From the NCBI RefSeq assembly GCF_900104775.1, contig NZ_FNSA01000003.1:1674001-1738000 (forward strand): DNA of 64,000 nt, in the 5' to 3' direction. Of this stretch, positions 1-8,865 are shown one piece after another (the stretch's first letter is position 1; the number at the start of each line of letters is the position of its first letter). This DNA comes from Tsukamurella tyrosinosolvens. Its GTDB lineage: Bacteria; Actinomycetota; Actinomycetes; Mycobacteriales; Mycobacteriaceae. A program made the translations under genes and the position numbers. The notes under the pieces are model-generated. The model had not been told where the DNA came from and did not search any database. It was given only the letters and a program-made list of their open reading frames with translations.

Positions 1-551
1 TTCCTCAGACGCGCCGGCGAGCTGTGCTGATCGCTCGCCTCGGTGCTGGCGACCGTGAAGTGTCACTGCCGAAGCCGACTCACAAGAGGTTCCGCGGGGT
101 GGATGACACGGCGGGTCTGCTGGATTGTGTGACGATGGGGGATGCGCTCCCGAATCTTGGAGATTTCGAGATCGTTTCAAATTACGGAACCGGTGGAGAT
201 CCGCGTGCGCGTGGCCGCCGGACTGCCGATCAGCCTGCATTTACCGTCACTGGGAAGATTTCTCGCAATCGGTTACGCAGCCGTAATGGCACCGAAGGGC
301 GTCTCAGTTCCGCTCAGTCAGGGGTGCTGCAAACGTTTCCTTTGGACTATCCGTGGAGCGGGCGCAATGTTGCGCAGCAGATTGGAAACGCTATCCCGCC
401 CTTGCTCGCGCTCCATGTTCTCGTTTCTGCGCTCGGCCTGTCCGGCGTTGAGTTGAAGGAAGCAGTCGAGGTGTCGCGACGGCCGTGGTTCGGTCGGCGT
501 GACTTGCCTGCGAAAGTTATGATTCGTGATGTTGAAACAGCTTCGTTGTAA
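1..551 (+). CDS. DNA (cytosine-5) methyltransferase, C-terminal part (cut by window edge)
   Basis: This is the C-terminal portion of a C5-cytosine DNA methyltransferase; the catalytic Pro-Cys motif and AdoMet site lie upstream of the window. What is visible is the end of the target-recognition region followed by the conserved tail: an R-x-T-like stretch, then QTFPLDYPW and QQIGNAIPPLLA, which is family motif X that folds back on the AdoMet domain. The frame is open from base 3 to the TAA at 549-551. In this family the enzyme methylates cytosine in a short palindrome as modification partner of a nuclease or as an orphan Dcm. A Vsr-type mismatch endonuclease lies at the other end of the same island (34501-34950), which fits a Dcm-like role. 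The G+C content is visibly lower here and in the following gap than in the housekeeping genes to the right. Confidence 0.85.
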   Translation, partial: PQTRRRAVLIARLGAGDREVSLPKPTHKRFRGVDDTAGLLDCVTMGDALPNLGDFEIVSNYGTGGDPRARGRRTADQPAFTVTGKISRNRLRSRNGTEGRLSSAQSGVLQTFPLDYPWSGRNVAQQIGNAIPPLLALHVLVSALGLSGVELKEAVEVSRRPWFGRRDLPAKVMIRDVETASL

Positions 552-672
552 TGGTTGCGGCAGTTGGTTGATCTGTATTTTCTTCGATTGTTCGGCGGTG
601 TGCTGCGGTTGGTGCAGTCTCTGGTTACGATTCGATCGTGAGTGAGGGGCGAGGATGCTCGGGGGAGGATGC

Positions 673-2067
673 ATGGCCGACATTGACTATCGGAACTGGG
701 ATTGGTTGCCAACAGCCGCCAATGAGATCAGTGATTACCTGAAGCGGCTGCTGACTGAGTCGGGGATTCGACCGCACGACGTCACTGCTCGAGCCAAGTC
801 GATCGAATCGTTTCAGCGGAAGTGGCGAGAGAAAGACTACCGCGACCCTCTTCGGGATGTGACCGACACGGTCGCGGTCCGGATCATCACGTATTCGAAG
901 ACCGACCTCGAACGTTCGGCCGACCTTATTCGGGCGCGCCTCGCTGTGAAACCGGGTGAGGATCGAAACCCAGGTGATGAGAAGGCTGCGGTGGAACCGA
1001 GGCGCCGAGGGTACGACTGCCGGCACCTCGTCGTCGCAGGAGAGGCTGCGACGACTGAGTCGGGCTGGATCATTTCCGGCGGTAGCTTGGCTCGGTACTT
1101 CGAGCGGTTCGGTGGACTCGAGATTCAGATCCGCACAGTTGCGGCACACGCTTGGGCGGAATTCGAGCACGCCCGCCGCTACAAGGGCGCATCGTACCGA
1201 GCCATCGGCGAATCCGACCGGGAAACCATTGATCAACTCTTCGGGGCTGCGTCCGATGCACGGCGCAGCCTCGACGAGACCTTCGTCGCCATCGATCGGA
1301 TTCTGGCCAACCCGGCGCAATCGGACCCGGTTGTATCCGAGGCCGCCGCAACGGACCCTGTTGATGTCGAACAGAACGAGGTCACCCCCGTAGACGCCAC
1401 GACATTGACGGAGTTCTTGACCGAGCGCTATCCGAACGACGGCAGGGCGTCAGATGCCGGTCTGGCCTTTGCAGTCGAGCTGGTACGGAAGTCGGGACTT
1501 CAGACGATCGAAGCACTCCAGGCGGAGCTCGACGGTCAGGACGACGATCGAATCAAGGCGCTGATGGACATGAACACGCCGGTGACGCAGGTCAGACGGC
1601 TCGACGATTCGCTGCTCGCCAGGTTCGGTGAGGACTACATCGACAGCACCGGCGACTCTGGAAACGGCAAGTCGCGTGCGATGCAGCTGCGGTCTCGGTT
1701 CGACCTCCTTCGCGGGAAGGTCGGTCACAGTCATTACTTCCTCGTCGGACTGGACGTTCCCGATGACGTCTCCATGCAGCCGCTGCCCGCGGCCCGCACC
1801 GTACGAGAATTCGCTCGAATCGTCGCGAACCGCCGTGGGGTGGCCGCGGCAGAAGTCGAGGGTGCGATCAGTGGGCGTGACGACCTTCCAACGAGCGCAC
1901 GCGCAAAGCAGGTGACTCTAGACGGCGGCGGTGCGGTCTGGGTCGCGACGAACCTCCGTCGAGACGCCTCTGAACGCCTCTTCGCGGAACTGAGCAGGAA
2001 CGCCGAGGGATTGGACGTGAAGGTGATGAGGGACGATGGCCGTGGACCCGAACATATCGAGTCCTGA
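673..2067 (+). CDS. RelA/SpoT-domain nucleotide pyrophosphotransferase-like protein
   Basis: The N-terminal ~180 residues carry RelA/SpoT synthetase signatures: a D-T-V-A-V-R strand (about residues 65-70), R-R-G-Y-D-C-R-H (about 111-118, the GYxxxH loop) and LEIQIRTVAAHAWAEFEH (about 149-166, the E-x-Q-x-R-T strand plus the AW..EH helix). Known relatives transfer pyrophosphate from ATP to GDP/GTP, or to tRNA or adenosine in toxic small synthetases. No HD hydrolase domain is seen. The remaining ~280 residues match nothing I recognise. Two starts are possible: ATG 673 with GGGGAGG four bases upstream (chosen) or ATG 655 with GAGGGG five bases upstream. It sits at the head of the defence operon, 57 bases before a UvrD-like gene. 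An alarmone synthetase used as abortive-infection effector is an inference from context, not visible in the sequence. Confidence 0.8.
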   Translation: MADIDYRNWDWLPTAANEISDYLKRLLTESGIRPHDVTARAKSIESFQRKWREKDYRDPLRDVTDTVAVRIITYSKTDLERSADLIRARLAVKPGEDRNPGDEKAAVEPRRRGYDCRHLVVAGEAATTESGWIISGGSLARYFERFGGLEIQIRTVAAHAWAEFEHARRYKGASYRAIGESDRETIDQLFGAASDARRSLDETFVAIDRILANPAQSDPVVSEAAATDPVDVEQNEVTPVDATTLTEFLTERYPNDGRASDAGLAFAVELVRKSGLQTIEALQAELDGQDDDRIKALMDMNTPVTQVRRLDDSLLARFGEDYIDSTGDSGNGKSRAMQLRSRFDLLRGKVGHSHYFLVGLDVPDDVSMQPLPAARTVREFARIVANRRGVAAAEVEGAISGRDDLPTSARAKQVTLDGGGAVWVATNLRRDASERLFAELSRNAEGLDVKVMRDDGRGPEHIES

Positions 2068-2124
2068 CCCCGTCCCGGTCTGCGGATCGAACATCTCTTC
2101 CGGCCGCAAGCCGGCGGTGAGATC

Positions 2125-3918
2125 ATGATCACGGAGTTGGACCCGTCGCAAGCGGCGGTTGCCGACGCGGCCCCTCACGAGCGGTTGCTCGTGACAGCGG
2201 GAGCAGGCCAGGGGAAGACGGAGGTCGTCGCCGCTCGTCTGGAGCACCTGATCGACGAGGGACTATCGGCTTCGCGGGAGATACTGGTACTCAGTTTCTC
2301 CCGCGCGGCCGTGCGCGCAATCGAGGATCGCTTGCGGGCGGCGGAGCTCGCCCGCGTCAACGTTCGTACCTTCGACTCATTCGCATCGGAACTGATTCTC
2401 GTCGCCGGACTAGAACCGGTTGGAACGTTCGACGAGCGGATTCGGATGGCGACGCGGCTCCTCGCAGAGGATCCGGATGTGAACGACCTGATGTCCGACC
2501 TTCGCCACGTCGTCATCGACGAAGTCCAGGACCTCGTCGGCGACCGCGCGGACTTCGTCCTCGCGATCGTCGGCGGTATCGACGATGAAGCGGGCATAAC
2601 GGTGCTCGGTGACCCGCTGCAGGGGATCTACGACTTCGTTCTGTCGGAGTCCGAGAGTGGAACGACCTTCGACGAACTTCTCGTGGGGCTCGAGGCTCTT
2701 CCAGGGGCGCAGAGGGTGACGTTGGAGCGCGACTATCGCGCCCGAGGTTCCGACTGCGTTCGGTTCGTGGAGGTCTCCAAGCAGGTCCGGCGGATGGGCC
2801 TGCCCGACGCGATCGAGCTGATACGCACCTATCGAGAGTCCCTGCCGCACGTGAAGGTCGTCGACGACTGGCAGGAGGTGGTGGGGCCGACCGGGCGAAC
2901 AGGGGTGCTCTGCCGCAGCAATGCGGAAGTGCTAGCGGTCTCCGCGGAGCTCAGCAGTAGTGGGATCGAACACGTCGTGAGGCGCCCGGCCCGCGCTCGT
3001 GGCGGCGCCAGATGGATCGCGAATGCTCTGTCCGGACTGACAGGCCCACTGGTTGCGCGCTCGGACGTCGAACGAGCACTTGCTGCGGTGTTGCCGCAGG
3101 ACGAGGTCTCCGAATGTTGGTTCGCGCTGACGCGGTCCACGGGCCGAACGCGATCGGGCGATCAGCTCAACCTCGCCGCGCTCCGTGCTGCGATCAGAAC
3201 CGCCGCGGTACCGCTGCAGCTGGTCGAACCCGACGACGCCCCTGTGATCGTGTCCACTGTTCATCGGGCGAAGGGACTGGAGTTCGATCACGTCGTCCTC
3301 GTCGGCGACGGCGACGGCGACGCGTTCGGCGAGGAGTCCGACGCCTCCCGCTTGCACCTCGAATACGTCGCACTCAGTAGGGCCCGCGACACGATGGTGA
3401 TCGTCGATGGACGTGGTTCGCGGGGACTCATCGTCGAGCGCGACTGGTTACCGGGTCGCCTTCAGCGGCTCAGCGGCCCGCGCGGGCGACTACGGATGTC
3501 CGCATTGGAGCTCACCCGATCGGACGTGGAGGCAGGCGTTCCGTATGTCGGCGCGATGACACCGGCTTCCGAGGTTCAGCGCACGTTGTCCTCGATCAGA
3601 GCCGGAGCAGCCGTCACCGGCGTTCTCGACGTCGTGGCGTCGACGGCGGATCGACCGGTGTACGACCTGACTGTGGGCGGTTCGACGGTCGGGCGCACGA
3701 CGGCGGCGTTCGGCGAAGCTCTGGCGTCGGGACTCTCGCTGCTGCCGGGCGTTTGGCCCGGGGAGCTCGGTGACATGGTTCTCACTTCGGTCGAAACTTC
3801 TGCCGGGACTGCCGAAGTCACAGAAGATGCAGGGATCGGCCCGAGCGGTTTATGGCTGGTGCCACGAATCGTGGGGCTGGCACGGCCGGGTCCCGAGGTC
3901 ATGGAAAGGGTGGGGTAG
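2125..3918 (+). CDS. UvrD/Rep-like SF1 helicase with extra C-terminal domain (copy 1)
   Basis: A 597-residue superfamily 1 helicase-like ATPase. Motifs in order: Walker A GAGQGKT (residues 26-32), motif Ia LSFSRAAV, RTFDSFAS, Walker B DEVQD (132-136), GDPLQGIYDF (motif III), ERDYRA (motif IV), STVHRAKGLEF (about 375-385) and YVALSRARD (motif VI, about 413). The core is short for UvrD because the 1B/2B insertions are reduced. Residues ~450-597 form an added domain ending GPSGLWLVPR..GLARP. That domain recurs in the same-length protein at 24795-26588, so the two are clear paralogues flanking the DISARM genes. ATG 2125 is the only good start near the Walker A. The next gene starts three bases after the TAG. 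Likely a DNA translocase or unwinding factor of the defence operon; the polarity and the role of the extra domain are unknown. Confidence 0.88.
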   Translation: MITELDPSQAAVADAAPHERLLVTAGAGQGKTEVVAARLEHLIDEGLSASREILVLSFSRAAVRAIEDRLRAAELARVNVRTFDSFASELILVAGLEPVGTFDERIRMATRLLAEDPDVNDLMSDLRHVVIDEVQDLVGDRADFVLAIVGGIDDEAGITVLGDPLQGIYDFVLSESESGTTFDELLVGLEALPGAQRVTLERDYRARGSDCVRFVEVSKQVRRMGLPDAIELIRTYRESLPHVKVVDDWQEVVGPTGRTGVLCRSNAEVLAVSAELSSSGIEHVVRRPARARGGARWIANALSGLTGPLVARSDVERALAAVLPQDEVSECWFALTRSTGRTRSGDQLNLAALRAAIRTAAVPLQLVEPDDAPVIVSTVHRAKGLEFDHVVLVGDGDGDAFGEESDASRLHLEYVALSRARDTMVIVDGRGSRGLIVERDWLPGRLQRLSGPRGRLRMSALELTRSDVEAGVPYVGAMTPASEVQRTLSSIRAGAAVTGVLDVVASTADRPVYDLTVGGSTVGRTTAAFGEALASGLSLLPGVWPGELGDMVLTSVETSAGTAEVTEDAGIGPSGLWLVPRIVGLARPGPEVMERVG

Positions 3919-3920
3919 CG

Positions 3921-6900
3921 GTGGCTGGCGATCTGACGGAGATGTACGCATTCCGCGAGAAAATGGTAGATGCACTTCGTAAGGATCTGGTCGGTCCGAG
4001 CGGGGGAATGGACGAGATGATAGACGAGGCGCCTCTGTCCCGCTACATAGTCGGTGCCTTGTGGCCGGTACAGGACGACGACGACACGATCAGTGAACAG
4101 GGAGAGAAGGCCGATCCCACAGGCGCGGAGGCCGATGCGGAGGCCGATGAGGGCAGTCCGGTCGCCGAGTCCCGCATGCGGTTCCCGTCGTCGGTCGGAA
4201 TGACGTTCTCGGTGCGCGCCTCGGCCGGACTCGTCTCGGTGATCCCTCGGGGTGCACGGTACGAGGACACGAGTGACCCCGGCTCCGACGAGACACGGTG
4301 GCAGCGCCATCCGCTACCGGAGGTCCCCATGGTCGTAGATCTGCGCGAAGCCGGCGTGAAGCGCCCCGAGGTTGCGGACGGACTTCAGCTCTACACGTTC
4401 GTGCGGCCCGAGCGCGACGGCGTGGTCACCGTGACGGTTGCCCTGAAGAACACCCGGGAATCGATCAAAGGCGAGTTGCGCGACTCGTCCTCCTGGTTTC
4501 AAGTGGGCCTCACGGTTCGCGCCGAATCGGACGACATCGTGGATCGGTCCGTCGCCAAGAACATCGGAGCGGATGCCGATCTCGACACCGCCGCGCTGAT
4601 GTACCGGGATAGCCACAGCTTCGCCATCGGTCACGGCTGCGCCGCTGACTGGGACCGTGTGCCGGGTGCCCGGGACGTCTCGGAGGTCCGGACGGAATTC
4701 ATTCCCACGCATGAAGTCCACCGGGCCAAGCCCGGAGCAGTCGAAGGTGTCGATCTGCGGATGAAGACCCTCGCGAACGGTGCCGTCGGCGAGATCACGG
4801 CGAACCTCACAGCACTCACCTCTCGTTACCGCGACTGGATCGACGCACTCGAGGGTGATGTCCATTCCGGGGCGGCCCACGTGGATGGTGGTCTGCGCGA
4901 CGTCGCGGCCCGCCACTTCCGCGACATGCGGAGGGCGGCCGACAGGGTCGACGTCGGAATCCGATTGCTGGATAGCGATGCCGACGCCCTACGTGCTTTC
5001 CGTCTAGCGAATCGCGCGATGCAGTTGCAGCGAGCGAGGCAGGACTGGGTCCGCGGTGGAGCCGAGGGAACGGTCGGTGACGGACACGACGCGCAATGGC
5101 GTCCGTTCCAGATCGCCTACGTGCTGCTCAATCTGCCCGGAATCAACGATCCGAAGCACGCCGACAGGGACGTCGCGGACCTACTGTGGTTTCCCACCGG
5201 CGGAGGTAAGACCGAGGCGTACCTGGGACTGGTGGCGTTCGTCATCCTGCTGCGCCGCATCCGTGATTCGTCGGCGCTGGGCGTTGCCGTGATCATGCGG
5301 TACACACTGAGGCTGTTGACGATTCAGCAGTTCGAGCGGGCCGCGATGTTGATGTGCTCGCTGGAGACGGTGCGGGAGGCCGATCCGAAACTGGGCTCGC
5401 GGCCGTTCTCGATCGGTCTGTGGGTCGGCTCGGGTGCGACTCCCAACAGTCTGAGAGAGGCGCGAACCTCGCTCACCAAGCTCGCGAACGGGCAGGATCT
5501 TCAGGAGAAGAATCCCGTCCAACTCACGCAGTGCCCCTGGTGCGGCACTGCGATGAACGACGGGCAGTACTCGGTGGAACGCAGACCGCACGAGCATCTG
5601 CGCATCGCCTGCGGCACGCCCTCATGCGACTTTCGTAACGGGCTACCGGTCCATGTGATCGATGAGGACGTCTATCGTGCCCGGCCGGAGCTGATCCTGG
5701 GTACCGTGGACAAGTTCGCGATGATGGCGTGGAACGAGAACGTCGGCAAACTCTTCGCCCGAGATGGTATCGGCTCGGCGCCCGAGCTGATCATTCAGGA
5801 CGAGTTGCACCTCATCTCCGGGCCATTGGGTTCGATGGTCGGCCTGTACGAGACCGCGGTGGACGCGGCGTGCTCGGTACCCTCGCTCAGCGATGAGCGC
5901 GGTCGGGCACGGCCCAAGGTGATCGCGTCGACGGCGACCATTCGGCGGGCGGAAGAACAGGTCAAGGCGGTGTTCGACCGGACGGCGAATCTCTTTCCGC
6001 CACCGGGGATCGACCCGGACAGGTCCTTCTTCGCGGAGCCGTCGGACCGCAACGAGCTCGGCACCCGGCAGTACGTGGGGGTGATGGCGTCCGGCACGAG
6101 CCACGCGACACTCCTCGTGCGCGTATACGCCGCGCTGCTGCAGGCCGCCGCAGACATCGACGGTGAAGATGCAGTGCGTGACCCGTACTGGACGCTTCTG
6201 GGGTACTTCAACAGCCTGCGCGTGCTGGGCAGTGCGTACCTCCAGGTCGAAGGCGATGTCCGCGAACGGCTGGGAGTGGTCGCGCGGCGATCTGGCTCCA
6301 CGAAACGCGAGCTCAAGACGATCAACGAATTGACCAGTCGCGTGCCCTCTTCGGAGATCCCTGAGCGCCTCAAAGCGCTGGAGACCGCGGTCGGAGGAAC
6401 GCAGTCACCGAACGACGTCGTGCTCGCGACGAACATGATCTCGGTGGGAGTCGACATCGACCGCTTGGGCCTCATGGCGGTAATGGGGCAACCGCAGGCG
6501 AGCGCCGAGTACATCCAGGCGACATCTCGAGTCGGACGCAAGCACCCGGGCCTGGTGGTCACCATCTTCAACTCGGCGCGATCCCGCGATCGATCGCACT
6601 ACGAGAGCTTCCGGCCGTTCCATCAGTCGCTCTACCGCGCCGTCGAGGCCACCAGCGCGACGCCGTTCGCCGCCCGCGCGCGCGATCGAGGGCTGCACGG
6701 CGTTCTCATCGCCGCCACACGGATGCTCGTGAAGGGGATGGCGGCGGACGACGCGGCGCACTTCGCCTCCGAACGTTGGGACGACTTGGTCGTGATCGAC
6801 GAGTTGGTGACCGCCCGGGTAGCCCGGGTGGCACCGGATGAGGCAGAGGCAACGGAAAGCGAGATCGGGCGCCTACGGGAAATCTGGGCAGACGCGGGCG

Positions 6901-7091
6901 ACGACCAGCCGAACCTGAAGTACAAGAACAAGAACTTCGACGCCGCCCTGATGGTCCGCCCCGAGGACGCGCTCGTGAACGAGGACATCGACTATTCGGT
7001 TCACGAGCCCCCGTGGCCGACCCTGCAGAGCATGCGGGACGTCGACGCCGAGAGCAGCCTCCACCACATGTCACTGAGGAGGAAGAAGTGA
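3921..7091 (+). CDS. drmA: DISARM helicase DrmA
   Basis: A ~1056-residue SF2 helicase of the DrmA family, one of the two proteins that define DISARM anti-phage systems. Visible features: an N-terminal ~400-residue non-helicase part, Walker A TGGGKTEAYLG (about residue 424), a Cys cluster CPWCG...CGTPSCDF, GTVDKFAMMAW, a DEAH-like box IIQDELHLISGPLG (about 626), TATIRRAEEQ, then NMISVGVDIDRLG and QATSRVGRK (motifs V/VI, about 836-870). In DISARM, DrmA and DrmB form a DNA-binding complex that engages incoming unmethylated DNA (family knowledge). I chose GTG 3921, directly after the previous TAG and preceded by AAGGGTGGGG; an in-frame ATG at 3852 lies inside the previous gene and is unlikely. 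Its stop overlaps the drmB start (GTGA), so the two are translationally coupled. Confidence 0.92.
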   Translation: MAGDLTEMYAFREKMVDALRKDLVGPSGGMDEMIDEAPLSRYIVGALWPVQDDDDTISEQGEKADPTGAEADAEADEGSPVAESRMRFPSSVGMTFSVRASAGLVSVIPRGARYEDTSDPGSDETRWQRHPLPEVPMVVDLREAGVKRPEVADGLQLYTFVRPERDGVVTVTVALKNTRESIKGELRDSSSWFQVGLTVRAESDDIVDRSVAKNIGADADLDTAALMYRDSHSFAIGHGCAADWDRVPGARDVSEVRTEFIPTHEVHRAKPGAVEGVDLRMKTLANGAVGEITANLTALTSRYRDWIDALEGDVHSGAAHVDGGLRDVAARHFRDMRRAADRVDVGIRLLDSDADALRAFRLANRAMQLQRARQDWVRGGAEGTVGDGHDAQWRPFQIAYVLLNLPGINDPKHADRDVADLLWFPTGGGKTEAYLGLVAFVILLRRIRDSSALGVAVIMRYTLRLLTIQQFERAAMLMCSLETVREADPKLGSRPFSIGLWVGSGATPNSLREARTSLTKLANGQDLQEKNPVQLTQCPWCGTAMNDGQYSVERRPHEHLRIACGTPSCDFRNGLPVHVIDEDVYRARPELILGTVDKFAMMAWNENVGKLFARDGIGSAPELIIQDELHLISGPLGSMVGLYETAVDAACSVPSLSDERGRARPKVIASTATIRRAEEQVKAVFDRTANLFPPPGIDPDRSFFAEPSDRNELGTRQYVGVMASGTSHATLLVRVYAALLQAAADIDGEDAVRDPYWTLLGYFNSLRVLGSAYLQVEGDVRERLGVVARRSGSTKRELKTINELTSRVPSSEIPERLKALETAVGGTQSPNDVVLATNMISVGVDIDRLGLMAVMGQPQASAEYIQATSRVGRKHPGLVVTIFNSARSRDRSHYESFRPFHQSLYRAVEATSATPFAARARDRGLHGVLIAATRMLVKGMAADDAAHFASERWDDLVVIDELVTARVARVAPDEAEATESEIGRLREIWADAGDDQPNLKYKNKNFDAALMVRPEDALVNEDIDYSVHEPPWPTLQSMRDVDAESSLHHMSLRRKK

Positions 7092-8830
7092 GCGAATCCG
7101 CAGCCAAGGCGCGTCGTAGTCAATTGGTGAGCACCTACGGGATCGGTGGCCTCTTCCCGTCGGAGACGTCGAGCTACATGATCGTGGGACTGCACCACTG
7201 GAAGCACGACAAGTGCCCCGAGGTCGTCGAACCCCGGCTCGCACGATCGCTGGGCGTGCAGGAGCTGAGAATGCCCGCGGCGGGCGGTCGAAGGGACGTT
7301 CCGGTGGTGCGGTTCCCCGAGACCCAGATCTGCCCCGCATGCCGCCGGCTGGGAACCACAACGCAGCTCGGGGGTGACTGGAACGCCACACACTGCCGCT
7401 GCAAGGACGGGCGCGACGGTGCGGCACTATCCCCGTTCCGTTTGATCATCGCCTGCAAGCGCGGGCACATCGACGATTTCCCGTTCTTCCAATGGCTCCA
7501 CCGCGGCCCCAGGGGCGGTGAGGGTGCGTCCCATGAGATGAGAATGGTCTCCCTGGGCCGCACATCGTCGTTGGATGATCTGGTCCTCGAATGCACGTGC
7601 GGGGTGGAGCAGAAGAGCCTCGACGGCGCATCGCATGCGACGGCGATGAAGGGCGTTTTCAGCTGCAAAGGCCACCGGCCGTGGCTCGGGCCCGAGTTCG
7701 ACCAGGAGTGCGATGAGGTGCCGAGGGTTCTGCAGCGCGGTGCGTCGAACGTGTGGTTTCCCGCGGTCCGTTCGGCCATCTCCATCCCGCCCTATTCTGA
7801 GGCGCTGTCGAAGTTCGTCGCCAAGAACTGGCCTTTCGTGGAGAAGGTGCTCGCGCCCGACGACGCCGCAGCGCAGGCGGCCGCGAACCAGTCGCGGGGG
7901 AAGTTCACCGCGGAACAGATCGTGGCGGAGGTGCTCAGGCGGCACGGCGAGGAGAGCGGCGAAGCGTTGGACGAGGCTCAGTTGCGCCGTCAGGAGTTCA
8001 AGGCGCTGATGGACGGCCGCGACGACAACGACGAGGATCCCGATTTCGTCTGCCTGAAAACCGTTGTCGGCGGGAACTTCCCGGCTGTGGTTCCGGCTTC
8101 CCTCACCGAACTCCGCAAGGTCACCCGCCTTCGTGAGGTTCGCGCTTTGCGCGGGTTTTCGCGGCTGAGCGGCGAAGCGGATGAAGTTTCACTATGTGCG
8201 TTGTCGCCCGACCGGACGAACTGGCTGCCCGCGATCGAGGTGATCGGCGAGGGCATATTCGTCGGATTCGACCGAACGAAGGTGACCGAGTGGGCCGAAT
8301 CCGAGTTCGCACAGCGTCGTCGGAAGCTCTTGCAGCGCGCGGCGGACAAGCAGGGCGCGGCTTTCAAGCGCGCTCCCATAACGGTGGACATCGCGAAGGT
8401 CGCCCTGCACACCTTCGCGCACGTCCTCATCGATCAGCTCTCGCTGGACGCCGGCTATCCCGCTTCCGCCCTGCGGGAACGCCTGTTCGTGGATGCGGAG
8501 ATGGCGGGCATGCTGATCTACACGGCGAGCTCCGATTCCGCGGGAAGCCTGGGCGGTGTGGCATCCCAGGCGGATCCGCATCGGTTCGTGGAAGCCGTCC
8601 GTGAGGGGCTGACGCGATTGTCCTGGTGCACATCGGACCCGGTATGCATCGAGTCACCGGCGTCGGGCACCGACGCGCTCAACATGGCGGCCTGCCATGC
8701 GTGCGTGCTCGCGCCGGAGACCTCGTGCGAGGAGAACAACACGCTCCTCGATCGTGCGCTGCTGTTCGGCACGCACGAGCCGGGCGAGGAGACCGCGGGT
8801 CTGTTCAGTGCGCATCTCGCGCACGCCTAA
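7088..8830 (+). CDS. drmB: DISARM protein DrmB (DUF1998)
   Basis: A 580-residue DrmB protein. The N-terminus has the hallmark RRSQLVSTYGIGGLFPSE, then CPACRR and later Cys pairs, and SPFRLIIACKRGHIDDFPFF, typical of DrmB. The C-terminal DUF1998 region contains HTFAHVLIDQLSLDAGYP and a four-Cys metal site (CTSDPVC near residue 514, then CHAC and the Cys of ETSCEENN). DrmB has no helicase motifs and acts as partner of DrmA in class 1 and 2 DISARM (family knowledge). GTG 7088 overlaps the drmA stop as GTGA, with GAGGAGGAAGAA just upstream as ribosome site. drmD follows after 35 bases. Length and motif order are normal for the family, and nothing looks truncated. Confidence 0.92.
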   Translation: MSESAAKARRSQLVSTYGIGGLFPSETSSYMIVGLHHWKHDKCPEVVEPRLARSLGVQELRMPAAGGRRDVPVVRFPETQICPACRRLGTTTQLGGDWNATHCRCKDGRDGAALSPFRLIIACKRGHIDDFPFFQWLHRGPRGGEGASHEMRMVSLGRTSSLDDLVLECTCGVEQKSLDGASHATAMKGVFSCKGHRPWLGPEFDQECDEVPRVLQRGASNVWFPAVRSAISIPPYSEALSKFVAKNWPFVEKVLAPDDAAAQAAANQSRGKFTAEQIVAEVLRRHGEESGEALDEAQLRRQEFKALMDGRDDNDEDPDFVCLKTVVGGNFPAVVPASLTELRKVTRLREVRALRGFSRLSGEADEVSLCALSPDRTNWLPAIEVIGEGIFVGFDRTKVTEWAESEFAQRRRKLLQRAADKQGAAFKRAPITVDIAKVALHTFAHVLIDQLSLDAGYPASALRERLFVDAEMAGMLIYTASSDSAGSLGGVASQADPHRFVEAVREGLTRLSWCTSDPVCIESPASGTDALNMAACHACVLAPETSCEENNTLLDRALLFGTHEPGEETAGLFSAHLAHA

Positions 8831-8865
8831 GCTCAGCACCTGAGCGCTAGAGGAGGCACCGGTAC

